Part shown: positions 42,055-50,021 of the stretch, in pieces | Position numbering within the stretch: position 1 is the first letter of the stretch | How the letters are laid out: every line of letters begins with the position of its first letter | Assembly: GCF_003515705.1 (NCBI RefSeq) | Contig: NZ_QWEH01000003.1 | Span: 186,001 to 250,000 of the forward strand | DNA length: 64,000 nucleotides | Direction of reading: 5' to 3' | Source: Oceanobacillus profundus | Lineage (GTDB): Bacteria; Bacillota; Bacilli; Bacillales; Amphibacillaceae | The notes under the pieces: model-generated | What the model was told of the DNA's origin: nothing | Seen by the model: the letters and a program-made list of their open reading frames with translations, nothing else | Databases searched by the model: none | Position numbers and translations under genes: made by a program

Positions 42055-42558
42055 CTATGATTCATTTTCAATCAATTCGAGTTCTTCGCCTAACTCTGTT
42101 TTAAATAATTCTTCCCAATCGTCCGTACCAAGCATATCTAATTGAGCCTGTACAAGCATGCGTAATCTTGTGCGGAAAACTTTAGCCTGTTTCTTCAATT
42201 CTTCGACATCCATTGAAATACGACGCGATTTACTTAACGCTTCATTAATGATGCGGTCAGCATTTTTTTCTGCCTCTTTTATAATAAGCCTGGATTCCTT
42301 TGTTGCATTTCCTTTTACTTCTTCTGCTGTTTCTTGTGCAACAAGAATGGACTTATTTAGGGTTTCTTCAATATTTGTAAAATGACCGAGTCTTTCATTC
42401 AGCTGGTTCACTTTCTCATCCAGCTCTTTCTTTTCTCGAATGACCATTTCATAATCCTTAATCACTTGATCCAAGAACTCATTTACTTCATCTTCATCAT
42501 AACCACGGATTTTTCTCGTAAATTCTTTATTATGAATATCTAATGGTGTTAATGGCAC
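42055..42558 (-). CDS. divIVA: Cell-division/polar scaffold protein DivIVA
   Basis: Coiled-coil protein that binds negatively curved membrane at septa and poles and positions MinJ/MinCD and sporulation factors. 167 aa with a GTG start (MPLTPLDIHNKEF), supported by GAGGAGG upstream and alignment to B. subtilis MPLTPNDIHNKTF. GYDEDEVNEFLDQV is diagnostic, followed by coiled coil to about 150. The membrane-inserting loop residue F17 of B. subtilis is I17 here (FTRKIRGY), still hydrophobic. It lies upstream of the ileS T-box as usual. Confidence 0.96.
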   Translation of the reverse strand: MPLTPLDIHNKEFTRKIRGYDEDEVNEFLDQVIKDYEMVIREKKELDEKVNQLNERLGHFTNIEETLNKSILVAQETAEEVKGNATKESRLIIKEAEKNADRIINEALSKSRRISMDVEELKKQAKVFRTRLRMLVQAQLDMLGTDDWEELFKTELGEELELIENES

Positions 42559-42634
42559 AGTGGCCACCTCCTCAAGGTATAAATATATTAACGTAAAATC
42601 GAATGTTCTCAAAGTTGTATTTAAATCAATTCGA

Positions 42635-42655
42635 CAAAAAAACAGGAAATCCTGC
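42635..42655 (-). terminator. Weak terminator between ylmH and divIVA
   Basis: Minus-strand GCAGG-ATTT-CCTG followed by seven T's. The stem is only 4-5 bp, so termination is probably partial. It suggests that divIVA also has its own transcript. Confidence 0.4.
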
Positions 42656-42667
42656 AAGAACTATAAA

Positions 42668-43444
42668 TTATTTTAAAGATGCAATACTAATTTTCCATTT
42701 ATCCTTTTTCGTCATCCCATTTATAGCAGTTAATTTGCTTCGGCCTTTTCCACGCAACGAAATCATATCGCCCTCTTGCAGTTGAAATTTAGTATCGTCA
42801 ACAACCTTATGATTCACTTTCACCTGCAATTTTTCAATAAATGCTGAAGCATCTTTTCTTGAAATATGATAAATTTCCTTGATAACAGCATCAAGTCTTA
42901 AAGACGAAACTGTTTTGTCTGCTTCTACCCATCTTTCTTGTTTTTCTTTCAAAAGAGTAAGCGGCTGCTCGCCAAATGTAACCGTCGCTTTTTTTATTGC
43001 ATTCAGATTTGCTGTAACATATGGACTTACTTCATCTGCCAGTACAATTTGAATGAGGCCGTCTGCCGCATAAATATCTCCTAGCTTCGTACGCTTTATC
43101 CCCATTGATAAAAATGCGCCCATTACATCCCGATGTTCAATGGTTATAAATTTATCTGGATAGGTTGTCTGCAATAAGGTCAGCTGAAAAGATTCTTCTG
43201 CTATTTCCTCATAAAAAGGAGCAATTACCATTCGTTTTCGTTCCGTATTTAATCCTCCGCCATGCTTATCAAGTTTTAATTCAGGATTATTCAAACCGAC
43301 AAGCATTTCGACTAACTGTTGTTCGCGTGGATCGAGAAAGTCTGTCAGCTTTGGCTGGAATGTCTGCTCAACGCGTTCCTTCCACGACAATACTTGATCA
43401 ATAAAAGGCTGTTCTTCTTTTCTAAAATGCTGGTAAATATCCAT
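42668..43444 (-). CDS. ylmH: YlmH, S4-domain RNA-binding protein
   Basis: 258 aa. C-terminal S4 domain (about 180-255: SSLRLDAVIKEIYHISRKDASAFIEK in parts RLDAVIKEI, ISRKDASAFIEKLQVKVN). The N-terminal two thirds match the conserved YlmH region, with FLDPREQQLVE and MGAFLSMGIKR near 110. The B. subtilis protein acts with ribosome quality control, binding 50S subunits like Hsp15; the function here is by homology. It lies between ylmG and divIVA as in other Bacillus. Confidence 0.93.
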   Translation of the reverse strand: MDIYQHFRKEEQPFIDQVLSWKERVEQTFQPKLTDFLDPREQQLVEMLVGLNNPELKLDKHGGGLNTERKRMVIAPFYEEIAEESFQLTLLQTTYPDKFITIEHRDVMGAFLSMGIKRTKLGDIYAADGLIQIVLADEVSPYVTANLNAIKKATVTFGEQPLTLLKEKQERWVEADKTVSSLRLDAVIKEIYHISRKDASAFIEKLQVKVNHKVVDDTKFQLQEGDMISLRGKGRSKLTAINGMTKKDKWKISIASLK

Positions 43445-43506
43445 CCTGTTACTTCCTTTAACATTTTGTTCGTCAAAATCTTTTTAGCATAATACCGCCA
43501 TACGTT

Positions 43507-43773
43507 CTAAAATAAAAACATTTGGAAAAACTGAAGCAGTCCTGCTCGAGCTAAATGAAGAACAAGGATCCCAACAATTGGCGAAATATCGATCATACCA
43601 ATTGGTGGGATAAATTTACGAAATTGCTCTAGGTAAGGCTCACAAATTTTGGTCAACATTTGACCAAAGGATGATTCCCTTGCTCCTGGGAACCATGACA
43701 TGAAAATATACACAATGAGTGCATATCCATAGAATACAAATGCATAATGTAATATTGTATATAATTCAACCAT
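43507..43773 (-). CDS. ylmG: YggT family membrane protein YlmG
   Basis: 88 aa small membrane protein with two TM helices (about 7-27 and 63-83) and the YggT signature FMSWFPGARESSFGQ then ICEPYLEQFRKFIPPIGMID and SPIVGILVL. Function is uncertain; homologues are linked to division or nucleoid/chloroplast organisation. An alternative start in the AGGATGGTAG context is out of frame. It follows sepF by 6 bp. Confidence 0.9.
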   Translation of the reverse strand: MVELYTILHYAFVFYGYALIVYIFMSWFPGARESSFGQMLTKICEPYLEQFRKFIPPIGMIDISPIVGILVLHLARAGLLQFFQMFLF

Positions 43774-43779
43774 CCACTA

Positions 43780-44211
43780 CTACCATCCTTTTTCAAATTC
43801 ATCTTGTTGGGCAAATGCTTCGGATATTGTTCCTGAAACTTCAACATTGTCCGGGGTGCATAAAAATGTTTCAGAGCCTAGCTTCTGAATATCACCATTA
43901 ACAGCGTATACCGTGCCACTTAGAAAATCAACAATACGTTTTGCTTGTTGATGATCAACGCGTTGTAAATTAATGACAACGGCACGTCTGTTTACAATGT
44001 TATCTGCAATTTCCTGCGCTTCGTTATAGGTTCTTGGCTCACATAATACCACTTTTGATGTAGATTGCTGCATACTAGTTAAGCTTACAACCTTTTGTGT
44101 TTGTTGCTTCGTACTTTCTTTACTCTCTGGGGTAATCTCTTCCTGTTGATATTCGTACTCATACTCGTCATCCATGGTGAAATAATTTTTAATCTTATTC
44201 TTAATACTCAT
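43780..44211 (-). CDS. sepF: Cell division protein SepF
   Basis: Septum-associated protein that polymerises into rings and bundles FtsZ filaments; membrane anchor through an N-terminal amphipathic helix. 143 aa. [13 protein letters not shown] is that helix, an acidic Q/E-rich linker follows (about 14-45), then the DUF552 core [20 protein letters not shown] in parts ([12 protein letters not shown]), [21 protein letters not shown] and the end [15 protein letters not shown]. The start is fixed by AGGTGAGAGA upstream. Confidence 0.95.
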   Translation of the reverse strand: MSIKNKIKNYFTMDDEYEYEYQQEEITPESKESTKQQTQKVVSLTSMQQSTSKVVLCEPRTYNEAQEIADNIVNRRAVVINLQRVDHQQAKRIVDFLSGTVYAVNGDIQKLGSETFLCTPDNVEVSGTISEAFAQQDEFEKGW

Positions 44212-44239
44212 TCTCTCACCTCTTTACTTAAGTTTGCGA

Positions 44240-44911
44240 TCATTCACCAACTAATTGGGAGCCAATGCGGATATGGGTTGCACCCTCTTCAATCGCAACT
44301 TCATAATCATTGCTCATCCCCATCGAAAGAAATTCACATGGTGCATGATGCAATTTCTTTGCTTTGATACGGTCTCTTAATAATGCTAAATCCCGAAATA
44401 CTTTCCGAATCTCCTCTTTGTCTTCAATATGGGGTGCCATTGTCATTAATCCAACTACATGAACTTTTTCGTATTTCTCGATTTCCTCAATAAAAGGAAT
44501 TACCTCTTCTACGCTCAAGCCATGTTTGGAAGCTTCTCCACTGACATTTACTTGTATAAAGCAATCGACAGGTGCTGATGCTCGTTTATTAATTTCTTTT
44601 GCAAGTGAAGCCCTGTCCAAAGCATGGAGCATATCAATTTTGTCAATAATGTCTTTTACTTTTCGTGACTGCAAGGTTCCAATAAAATGCCATGTTACTT
44701 TATCAGCAATGTGATGATACTTTTCTAAAAAACCTTCATTTCGATTTTCGCCAAGATTTTTAACTCCTGCTTCAACTGCTTCCTCGGTTCGTTCTATTGT
44801 AGCATATTTCGTAACCCCAATAACGTTTATTTCGGAAGGTTTGCGCCCACTATTTTTACATGCTTGTCCTATTTTCTCTTGAATGACTGCCAAATTTGCT
44901 GCGACTTCCAT
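44240..44911 (-). CDS. ylmE: PLP homeostasis protein (YggS/YlmE family)
   Basis: Cytoplasmic single-domain alanine racemase-like PLP-binding protein; controls pyridoxal phosphate balance. 223 aa. The Schiff-base lysine is in INVIGVTKYA (about residue 35), and NLGENRNEGFLEKY near 52, WHFIGTLQSRKV near 75 and LSMGMSNDYEVAIEEGATHIRIG near 192 are family signatures. No racemase activity is expected. It sits between pgeF and sepF in the standard order. Confidence 0.96.
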   Translation of the reverse strand: MEVAANLAVIQEKIGQACKNSGRKPSEINVIGVTKYATIERTEEAVEAGVKNLGENRNEGFLEKYHHIADKVTWHFIGTLQSRKVKDIIDKIDMLHALDRASLAKEINKRASAPVDCFIQVNVSGEASKHGLSVEEVIPFIEEIEKYEKVHVVGLMTMAPHIEDKEEIRKVFRDLALLRDRIKAKKLHHAPCEFLSMGMSNDYEVAIEEGATHIRIGSQLVGE

Positions 44912-44938
44912 AATACGTATAACTCCTCCATCATGTAA

Positions 44939-45748
44939 TCACCCTTGAAATCCAATAAACCCTAACATTCTTCCAGTTTTACCATGGTCTCTCCGATGAG
45001 AGAAAAATAATTCATCATCACGATAAGTGCAATAATTTGTTACCTCTATATTATGACGTAATACCCCAGATTGTAAAAGGATATCTACATTTAATTGCTT
45101 TAAATCTAATAAAAATCGATTTTTGCCGAGTGAACGTACCGCATTTTCCCTCTCCCCTGCTCGAATCGATTGAATCACCCGCTCATCTACTTCATAATTC
45201 TGCTGTGAAATACAAGGACCAATCGCTACGAATAGGTTTTCCGGTTTCACACCAACTTTTGCAAAAGCTTCCACCATCTTCTCAGCAATTCGGTTAACAG
45301 ATCCCTTCCAGCCAGCGTGGGCAATTCCAATATATTCCGTTATCGGATCGAAGAAAAATAAGGGTACACAATCTGCAAAGAAAGCTGTACATAATACTCC
45401 TTTTTGGTTGGTTAAGAGCCCATCCGTGCCTTTAATGGAGCTTGTATAAGTAGTTGAACCTTTCCCCTTATCTTGATCCGTAACATGTGCAATCTCCGTT
45501 CGATGTATTTGTTCTCCTGACACCCAGTTTTGCAGTGAAAAGTTCAGCTTATCTGCTAATCGTTCACGGTTACTTATAACATGCTTCTGTTCATCAGCAA
45601 CATGGAACCCAAAATTCAATGTATGATAGGGGTACTCGCTTACACCACCGTTTCTAGTAGTAAAGCCCACGACAAGTCCAGGGTGTTCTGTTTGCCACTT
45701 TTCTATGTTGAGATATGCGTTATCTTTCTCTTTAAAGACTTCATTCAT
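44939..45748 (-). CDS. pgeF: Purine nucleoside phosphorylase/peptidoglycan-editing factor PgeF (YlmD)
   Basis: Copper-dependent multifunctional enzyme (YfiH/LACC1 fold) that phosphorolyses purine nucleosides; also reported to edit peptidoglycan precursors. 269 aa with the ATG of MNEVFKEKD chosen because AGGAGGATTATA lies directly before it. Motifs: GGVSEYPYHTLNFGFHV near 37, LCTAFFADCVPLFFFD near 125 (metal cysteine), GIAHAGWKGSV near 146 (His), FVAIGPCISQQNYEV near 180. A family 2 repeat ends 14 nt upstream of the start. Confidence 0.95.
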   Translation of the reverse strand: MNEVFKEKDNAYLNIEKWQTEHPGLVVGFTTRNGGVSEYPYHTLNFGFHVADEQKHVISNRERLADKLNFSLQNWVSGEQIHRTEIAHVTDQDKGKGSTTYTSSIKGTDGLLTNQKGVLCTAFFADCVPLFFFDPITEYIGIAHAGWKGSVNRIAEKMVEAFAKVGVKPENLFVAIGPCISQQNYEVDERVIQSIRAGERENAVRSLGKNRFLLDLKQLNVDILLQSGVLRHNIEVTNYCTYRDDELFFSHRRDHGKTGRMLGFIGFQG

Positions 45749-45762
45749 TATAATCCTCCTGA

Positions 45763-45850
45763 TTAGAAAACTTGGCATTCACCAATCCTCTTGGCTAATG
45801 CTACAGTGCACTTCTGCAGTAAAGAAATTTTTATATTTTCTTTACTGCAA
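45763..45850 (-). repeat. Family 2 two-hairpin repeat, copy 3 (upstream of pgeF)
   Basis: TTAGAAAACTTGGC start; hairpin 1 GGCATTCACC / GGCTAATGCT (8 of 10 pairs, counting one G-T); core GTGCACTTCTGCA; hairpin 2 GCAGTAAAGAAA / TTTCTTTACTGC, a perfect 12-bp stem. The RBS of pgeF begins 3 nt after the end of the element. Confidence 0.88.
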
Positions 45851-45910
45851 AAATAGACTTGTCTTATTTTATCATATTTTGGCTTTCAACTAAGCTTTTT
45901 CATGCAATCT

Positions 45911-46174
45911 CTATTTTACCGTACCATATAAACTTGGTCCCTGGACATCATTGACAAGAATCACATCGGAACCAATTCGAACAATATGATCCCAGGAAAT
46001 CAATAATTCGTCAGCCTTTCTTAACATTCCACTCTTTTTGTCCTTCGTTTCCACAACAATTGCAATAATTTTCCCTGTATTACCGTCAATTTCTAAATCT
46101 GTAATATGGCCAAACCTTCTACCATCATCAATTATTATAATTTCTTTCAACTGTAATTCTGATAATTTAATCAT
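45911..46174 (-). CDS. ylmC: PRC-barrel domain protein YlmC/YmxH
   Basis: 87 aa small PRC-barrel protein of the YlmC/YmxH family; sporulation-associated in B. subtilis, exact role unknown. The ATG of MIKLSELQLKE is used, with GGTGAGG just before; a GTG three codons earlier overlaps that site. Family marks: RFGHITDLEID near 20-30, ISWDHIVRIGSDVILV near 60. It lies downstream of sigG, as in B. subtilis. Confidence 0.88.
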   Translation of the reverse strand: MIKLSELQLKEIIIIDDGRRFGHITDLEIDGNTGKIIAIVVETKDKKSGMLRKADELLISWDHIVRIGSDVILVNDVQGPSLYGTVK

Positions 46175-46194
46175 TGTCCTCACCTGCCTTATTA

Positions 46195-46434
46195 GTTGTC
46201 AAAATAGTCCGTTGAAAATGACACTTCGAGAGCAGTAGACCATCGATTAAGTACCGACACGTACTGTGTCCAATATCGAAGTCAAAACAACAAGCGAGAA
46301 GATCGTTGGCTTGCTTTTACACTCATTGCAGAAGAAAATCGCTTTTACTGTGCGCAAGAACGTCTGCTCAATGCATCGACGCCTTATACTGCTCGGTCCC
46401 TTTCGTCCTCCTCTTTTTGAACACGTACTTATTA
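46195..46434 (-). repeat. Family 3 element, copy X, filling the ylmC-sigG gap
   Basis: About 240 bp with imperfect inverted ends: plus-strand GTTGTCAAAATAG at the left, and CTTTTTGAACAC at the right (its complement GTGTTCAAAAAG). It shares the TGTTCAAAA terminus and the 9-mer TCGATGCAT with copy Y at 52899. A GACAC-N5-GTGTC hairpin (about 46255-46270) lies inside. Open frames of 67-93 codons crossing it on both strands show no family resemblance and are not called. B. subtilis has ylmA near here; no trace was recognised. Confidence 0.55.
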
Positions 46435-46480
46435 AACTATATGCGAACACATCAATTTATTTCATCTTTACACAGAAAAA

Positions 46481-46517
46481 ATCAGGAAAGACAGGTGAAA
46501 AACCTGTCCTTCCTGAT
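46481..46517 (-). terminator. Terminator after sigG
   Basis: Stem ATCAGGAAGGACAGGT / ACCTGTCTTTCCTGAT in the minus-strand reading (15 of 16 pairs), 5-nt loop, TTTTTTCTG tail, 22 bp past the sigG stop. Confidence 0.92.
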
Positions 46518-46539
46518 TTTGCATGATTTATTTAAATCT

Positions 46540-47322
46540 TTATTCAAACATTTGCTTATTCATTTGACTGATTGCAGCTTTCTCTAAACGAGATACTTGT
46601 GCTTGTGAGATGCCAATTTCATCAGCAACTTCCATTTGCGTTTTCCCTTGAAAGAATCGTTTATTCAATATCATTTTTTCACGTTCATTTAATTGGTGCA
46701 TCCCTTCTTTTAATGAAATTTTATCAACCCAGGTTGAATCCTTGTCTTTATCATCACTAATCTGATCGACAACAAATATTGGATCACCACCATCATTGTA
46801 GATTGGTTCGAATAATGATACAGGATCTTGAATCGCATCAAGAGCAAACACAATATCGGAATGTGGAATTCCCATTTCAGCGGCAATTTCTGCAGGAGTA
46901 GGCTCTTTTGATGTCTTACTAATTAATTTTTCTCTCACCTGCAGTGCTTTGTATGCAATATCACGTAAGGACCTAGATACTCGGATTGGATTATTATCCC
47001 TGAGGTATCGTCTTATTTCTCCAATAATCATCGGAACAGCATACGTGGAGAATCTTACGTTATGTGATAAATCAAAATTATCGATTGATTTCATTAGTCC
47101 AATACAGCCAACTTGAAATAAATCATCTACATATTCTCCCCGATTATTGAATCGCTGTATCACACTTAATACAAGCCTTAAATTCCCATTAACAAGTTCT
47201 TCTCGAGCAGAAATATCTCCTTCCTGCTGCATTCTTACAAATAGCTTTTTCATTTCTTCATTTTTAAGTACAGGTAGTTTGGATGTATCAACACCACATA
47301 TCTCAACTTTATGTCTAGTCAT
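46540..47322 (-). CDS. sigG: Forespore-specific sigma factor G
   Basis: Late forespore RNA polymerase sigma factor. 260 aa, same as B. subtilis. KVEICGVDTSKLPVLKNEEM in parts (VEICGVDTSKLPVL), region 2 with LRLVLSVIQRF, DDLFQVGCIGLMKSIDNFD and RFSTYAVPMIIGEIRRYLRD, and region 4 helix-turn-helix ISQAQVSRLEKAA are diagnostic. GGGAGGGTTGACTTAA precedes the ATG. A forespore-type promoter is visible upstream, so it can be transcribed separately from sigE. Confidence 0.98.
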   Translation of the reverse strand: MTRHKVEICGVDTSKLPVLKNEEMKKLFVRMQQEGDISAREELVNGNLRLVLSVIQRFNNRGEYVDDLFQVGCIGLMKSIDNFDLSHNVRFSTYAVPMIIGEIRRYLRDNNPIRVSRSLRDIAYKALQVREKLISKTSKEPTPAEIAAEMGIPHSDIVFALDAIQDPVSLFEPIYNDGGDPIFVVDQISDDKDKDSTWVDKISLKEGMHQLNEREKMILNKRFFQGKTQMEVADEIGISQAQVSRLEKAAISQMNKQMFE

Positions 47323-47360
47323 TTAAGTCAACCCTCCCAGTCGGTGATGCTGTTCAAGGA

Positions 47361-47390
47361 CAGTATCTCCCCGGCAGAGGGTTTTTATGC
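47361..47390 (-). promoter_or_regulatory. Sigma-F/sigma-G-type promoter for sigG
   Basis: In minus-strand sense: GCATA (47386-47390), a 15-bp spacer, GGAGATACTG (47361-47370). This fits the forespore consensus GCATR-N15-GGHNANAHTR at every defined position. It lies about 40 nt before the sigG ATG. Sigma-F then sigma-G autoregulation is known for this gene in B. subtilis. Confidence 0.75.
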
Positions 47391-47445
47391 ACGTACAGAT
47401 TTTAGAAAGACTGTAAAATGTTGATGAAAACCTTATAAAATATGG

Positions 47446-48165
47446 CTACACCATTTTATTAAATTCTTTTTTCAATCTGCGAATAATCTTTTTTTCTAAA
47501 CGTGAAATATAGGATTGAGAAATTCCAAGCATATCCGCAACATCCTTCTGGGTCTTTTCCTCTTGACCAATTAATCCAAAACGCAGCTCCATGATTTGTT
47601 TTTCACGGGCATTTAATTTTGATAATGCACTTTTCAACAAAGTTTTATCCACATTTGATTCGAGGTTTTTTGTAATTATATCTTCATCCGTACCGAGAAC
47701 ATCGGACAATAGAAGCTCATTCCCATCCCAATCGATATTTAATGGTTCATCAAATGAGACTTCCGATTTAAGTTTATTATTTCTACGCAAGTACATAAGA
47801 ATCTCGTTTTCAATACATCTTGATGCATAGGTTGCTAACTTAATTTTCTTTTCTGGATTGAATGTATTTACCGCTTTTATTAAGCCAATTGTACCTATGC
47901 TAATTAAGTCCTCAATATTGATACCTGTATTTTCAAATTTACGTGCAATATAGACGACAAGACGAAGGTTACGCTCAATCAGCATCGCTCTCGCTGCCTT
48001 GTCGCCTTTCGGTAATAGGATTAATAATTCTTGTTCTTCCTGTTTCGAAAGGGGAGGAGGCAATGCTTCACTTCCACCAATATAGTAGACTTCTGATGAC
48101 TTTAATCCTAATTTAATTAATAATTTGTACCAGCGCAATTTCAGTTTGATTTTCCATAGAGCCAT
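47446..48165 (-). CDS. sigE: Mother-cell sigma factor E (pro-sigma-E)
   Basis: Early mother-cell sigma factor, made as an inactive precursor. 239 aa with the ATG of [10 protein letters not shown], preceded by AAGGGAG 8 nt away; a GTG three codons upstream is less likely. The N-terminal pro-sequence (about 1-27) is basic/hydrophobic and is removed by SpoIIGA just before [14 protein letters not shown]. Core regions [20 protein letters not shown] (parts), [20 protein letters not shown] and the region 4 helix [14 protein letters not shown] match B. subtilis closely. Confidence 0.98.
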   Translation of the reverse strand: MALWKIKLKLRWYKLLIKLGLKSSEVYYIGGSEALPPPLSKQEEQELLILLPKGDKAARAMLIERNLRLVVYIARKFENTGINIEDLISIGTIGLIKAVNTFNPEKKIKLATYASRCIENEILMYLRRNNKLKSEVSFDEPLNIDWDGNELLLSDVLGTDEDIITKNLESNVDKTLLKSALSKLNAREKQIMELRFGLIGQEEKTQKDVADMLGISQSYISRLEKKIIRRLKKEFNKMV

Positions 48166-48178
48166 ACTCTCCACTCCC

Positions 48179-49099
48179 TTATGCTGTTTGTATAGTAGCT
48201 AATTTAATGATTTGCGGATGCAATAAACAATGATAGCTTTGATCCCTAACTAATACGCCAAACTGAATACCGATTAGTAAATTGCTTGTTGTAAGCTTCT
48301 GACTCCCATAATGTATTTCAATGTGATCTGGCCTAATCGCTAAGAGGAAACCACTTTTTCCTTCAACACCTTGATACGGAATCATTTGTACTTTGTGCTG
48401 CCATTTTTCTGGAACTTGATCAAGTGCTAAATGATGATGCACTTCCTCTAATTGCTTCCATTCTTCTTCAGAAAACCACTGCTTCAGAAATATTTCATCA
48501 CAAATAACTACTGCCCTTTTCGTTAGTGGATCAACTAGCTGATTACCGCTATCAATAAACCCTTTGGTCATAAATGAATTGTTATTCATTTGAATGGTCA
48601 CTTCGCATAATTGGTCATAACGAATTTTCTCACTTGCATGCTCGTCCATACGGTGCTTTGTAAAATACCATACGATTGGGAATCCGATTAAGATAAACAG
48701 CCAGCTAACTGGATCACCATATCCTTTATTAAATGTTAAAATTCCATTGCCTGTAATTGACACAGGGTTTGCAAGCATAAAGTATATCCCTGTCAATCCA
48801 CCTCCAATTGCAAATGATGTAAAGTAAAATAATAATAATAATTTCATCATGCGATAAAAACCTGCATATCCGAAGGTACATAAGATAATAAAGAATGAAT
48901 AAATTAATTTACCCAGTACCCCATTTATAAAGGAGTCTGGAAAAAATAGCGTAAAGGGTACAATTAATGAAGCGATAAATGCCCCAAAAATGATTCGTAT
49001 TTTCCCTACTGCATCCCTTGCTAAAGCTTTTGTAAGCATTAACAGCATTAAATCCAGAAAAAAATTCAATGCCCAGACGGCATCAAGATAAATGGTCAA
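48179..49099 (-). CDS. spoIIGA: Pro-sigma-E processing protease SpoIIGA
   Basis: Membrane-embedded aspartic protease that activates pro-sigma-E at the septum on receipt of the SpoIIR signal. 306 aa from a TTG start ([13 protein letters not shown]), supported by GGAAGGAAGAGAG upstream and by alignment to B. subtilis MKIYLDVIWLLNF. Five N-terminal TM helices (to about 150). The catalytic aspartate is in [18 protein letters not shown] near 180. Followed 13 bp later by sigE: a two-gene spoIIG operon. Confidence 0.95.
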   Translation of the reverse strand: MTIYLDAVWALNFFLDLMLLMLTKALARDAVGKIRIIFGAFIASLIVPFTLFFPDSFINGVLGKLIYSFFIILCTFGYAGFYRMMKLLLLFYFTSFAIGGGLTGIYFMLANPVSITGNGILTFNKGYGDPVSWLFILIGFPIVWYFTKHRMDEHASEKIRYDQLCEVTIQMNNNSFMTKGFIDSGNQLVDPLTKRAVVICDEIFLKQWFSEEEWKQLEEVHHHLALDQVPEKWQHKVQMIPYQGVEGKSGFLLAIRPDHIEIHYGSQKLTTSNLLIGIQFGVLVRDQSYHCLLHPQIIKLATIQTA

Positions 49100-49197
49100 T
49101 TTCTCTCTTCCTTCCCGGCAAATCATTTTCGGAATATTTATTTTCAGGAGGTATTTTCATAGATAATCGAAACCCCAGATTTGAGGAATTACTAACG

Positions 49198-49230
49198 AGT
49201 ATAGTAGAGTGCGGAAGCAAAGTCTGTCAC
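49198..49230 (-). promoter_or_regulatory. Candidate spoIIG promoter with wide spacer
   Basis: Minus-strand GTGACA (49225-49230) and TATACT (49198-49203), 21 bp apart and about 100 nt before spoIIGA. The B. subtilis spoIIG promoter is a Spo0A-dependent sigma-A promoter with a 22-bp spacer, so the wide gap fits. Four TTGTC motifs (complement GACAA, a part of the Spo0A box) cluster upstream at 49264-49330. Confidence 0.45.
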
Positions 49231-49526
49231 TTCTTGTGTGCGTATAAAAGCTAATTTTCACTATTTGTCTATAAGTTTGTCGGGGATAATTTGTCTCTTT
49301 TAAAGCTAACGTATATTCATACGGATTGTCTGTCTATCGATTTTTGCGTTTTATGTCAAATACTTCTAAAATCAACATGCATAAAAATAGCGCTAAACCA
49401 ATATAACTGGAATTGTATAATTCTTCCTATATAAATACAAAGCCTTCCCTTATTTACGCTTTGTGATCTGCTGCGCTAACGTAAACTAACACTATTCTAG
49501 ATGCTTCATCACATTTGAAAGAAAAT
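49231..49526. other. Upstream part of the spoIIGA-ftsZ intergenic region
   Basis: No gene. Besides the TTGTC cluster noted with the spoIIG promoter, the sequence is AT-rich with stops in all frames. In B. subtilis bpr and other genes follow ftsZ in this area; none is seen here. Confidence 0.4.
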
Positions 49527-49900
49527 CCGAACTAGTGAATATTTGCTTAATCTGTGGAACAATCGCCGTCCGGGATCGCTCCGGGCGGATGCTTTCCGTG
49601 GGCACGGCTTCAGCCTCTCCGGAAGAAAACCACTTCCTGCGAGTCTTCAGACACGTGCTGTTCCCACAGGAGTCACCGCCCTACGCTCACCCGGACTGGT
49701 TAGAACAACATTTTTATTTTGATAAACCATGTTAGTATAGCCAGTGAGCCAGCACTAGCGGAGGAAACACACGTAGACTTCTGCGGGATACGTGGCCAGA
49801 GTGAGACTCTGAAGAACGGAGTTCGAAGAGGCTCACGGGTCACCCGCGAAAAGCGTAGTGTGTTTCCGGAGCGGGTATTCGCACAATCTCTCAATGCGCA
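49527..49900 (+). repeat. Family 1 structured repeat, copy D (longest, with large second arm)
   Basis: The only plus-oriented copy, about 374 bp. Arm 1: GTCCGGG (49568-49574) pairs with CCCGGAC (49690-49696); GGGCGG (49583-49588) pairs with CCGCCC (49676-49681); TCCGTGGG (49595-49602) pairs with CCCACAGGA (49663-49671, one bulge). Inside are three hairpins: GGCT-TC-AGCC (49606-49615), GGAAG-N7-CTTCC (49621-49637), GTCT-TC-AGAC (49643-49652). Arm 2: GGAAACACAC (49763-49772) pairs with GTGTGTTTCC (49858-49867), enclosing 85 nt that includes AAGAGGCTCACGGGTCACCC. The end GCGGGTATTCGCACAA complements the start region. Confidence 0.9.
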
Positions 49901-50021
49901 TTAATTAGAAGTTTATATTAATTGTAAAATAGAGAATATGTTCATCACGCCTCGAGGGCAATGTTAAGGATTGTTTTGGAGGAATCTATGCCGGGTGGTG
50001 AATAGAGGTTATGGAATTGAA

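Noticed and set aside
46247-46587. Overlapping 67-93-codon frames on both strands between ylmC and sigG
   Set aside because: No family resemblance, no RBS, and they cover a repeat-like block and the sigG terminator.
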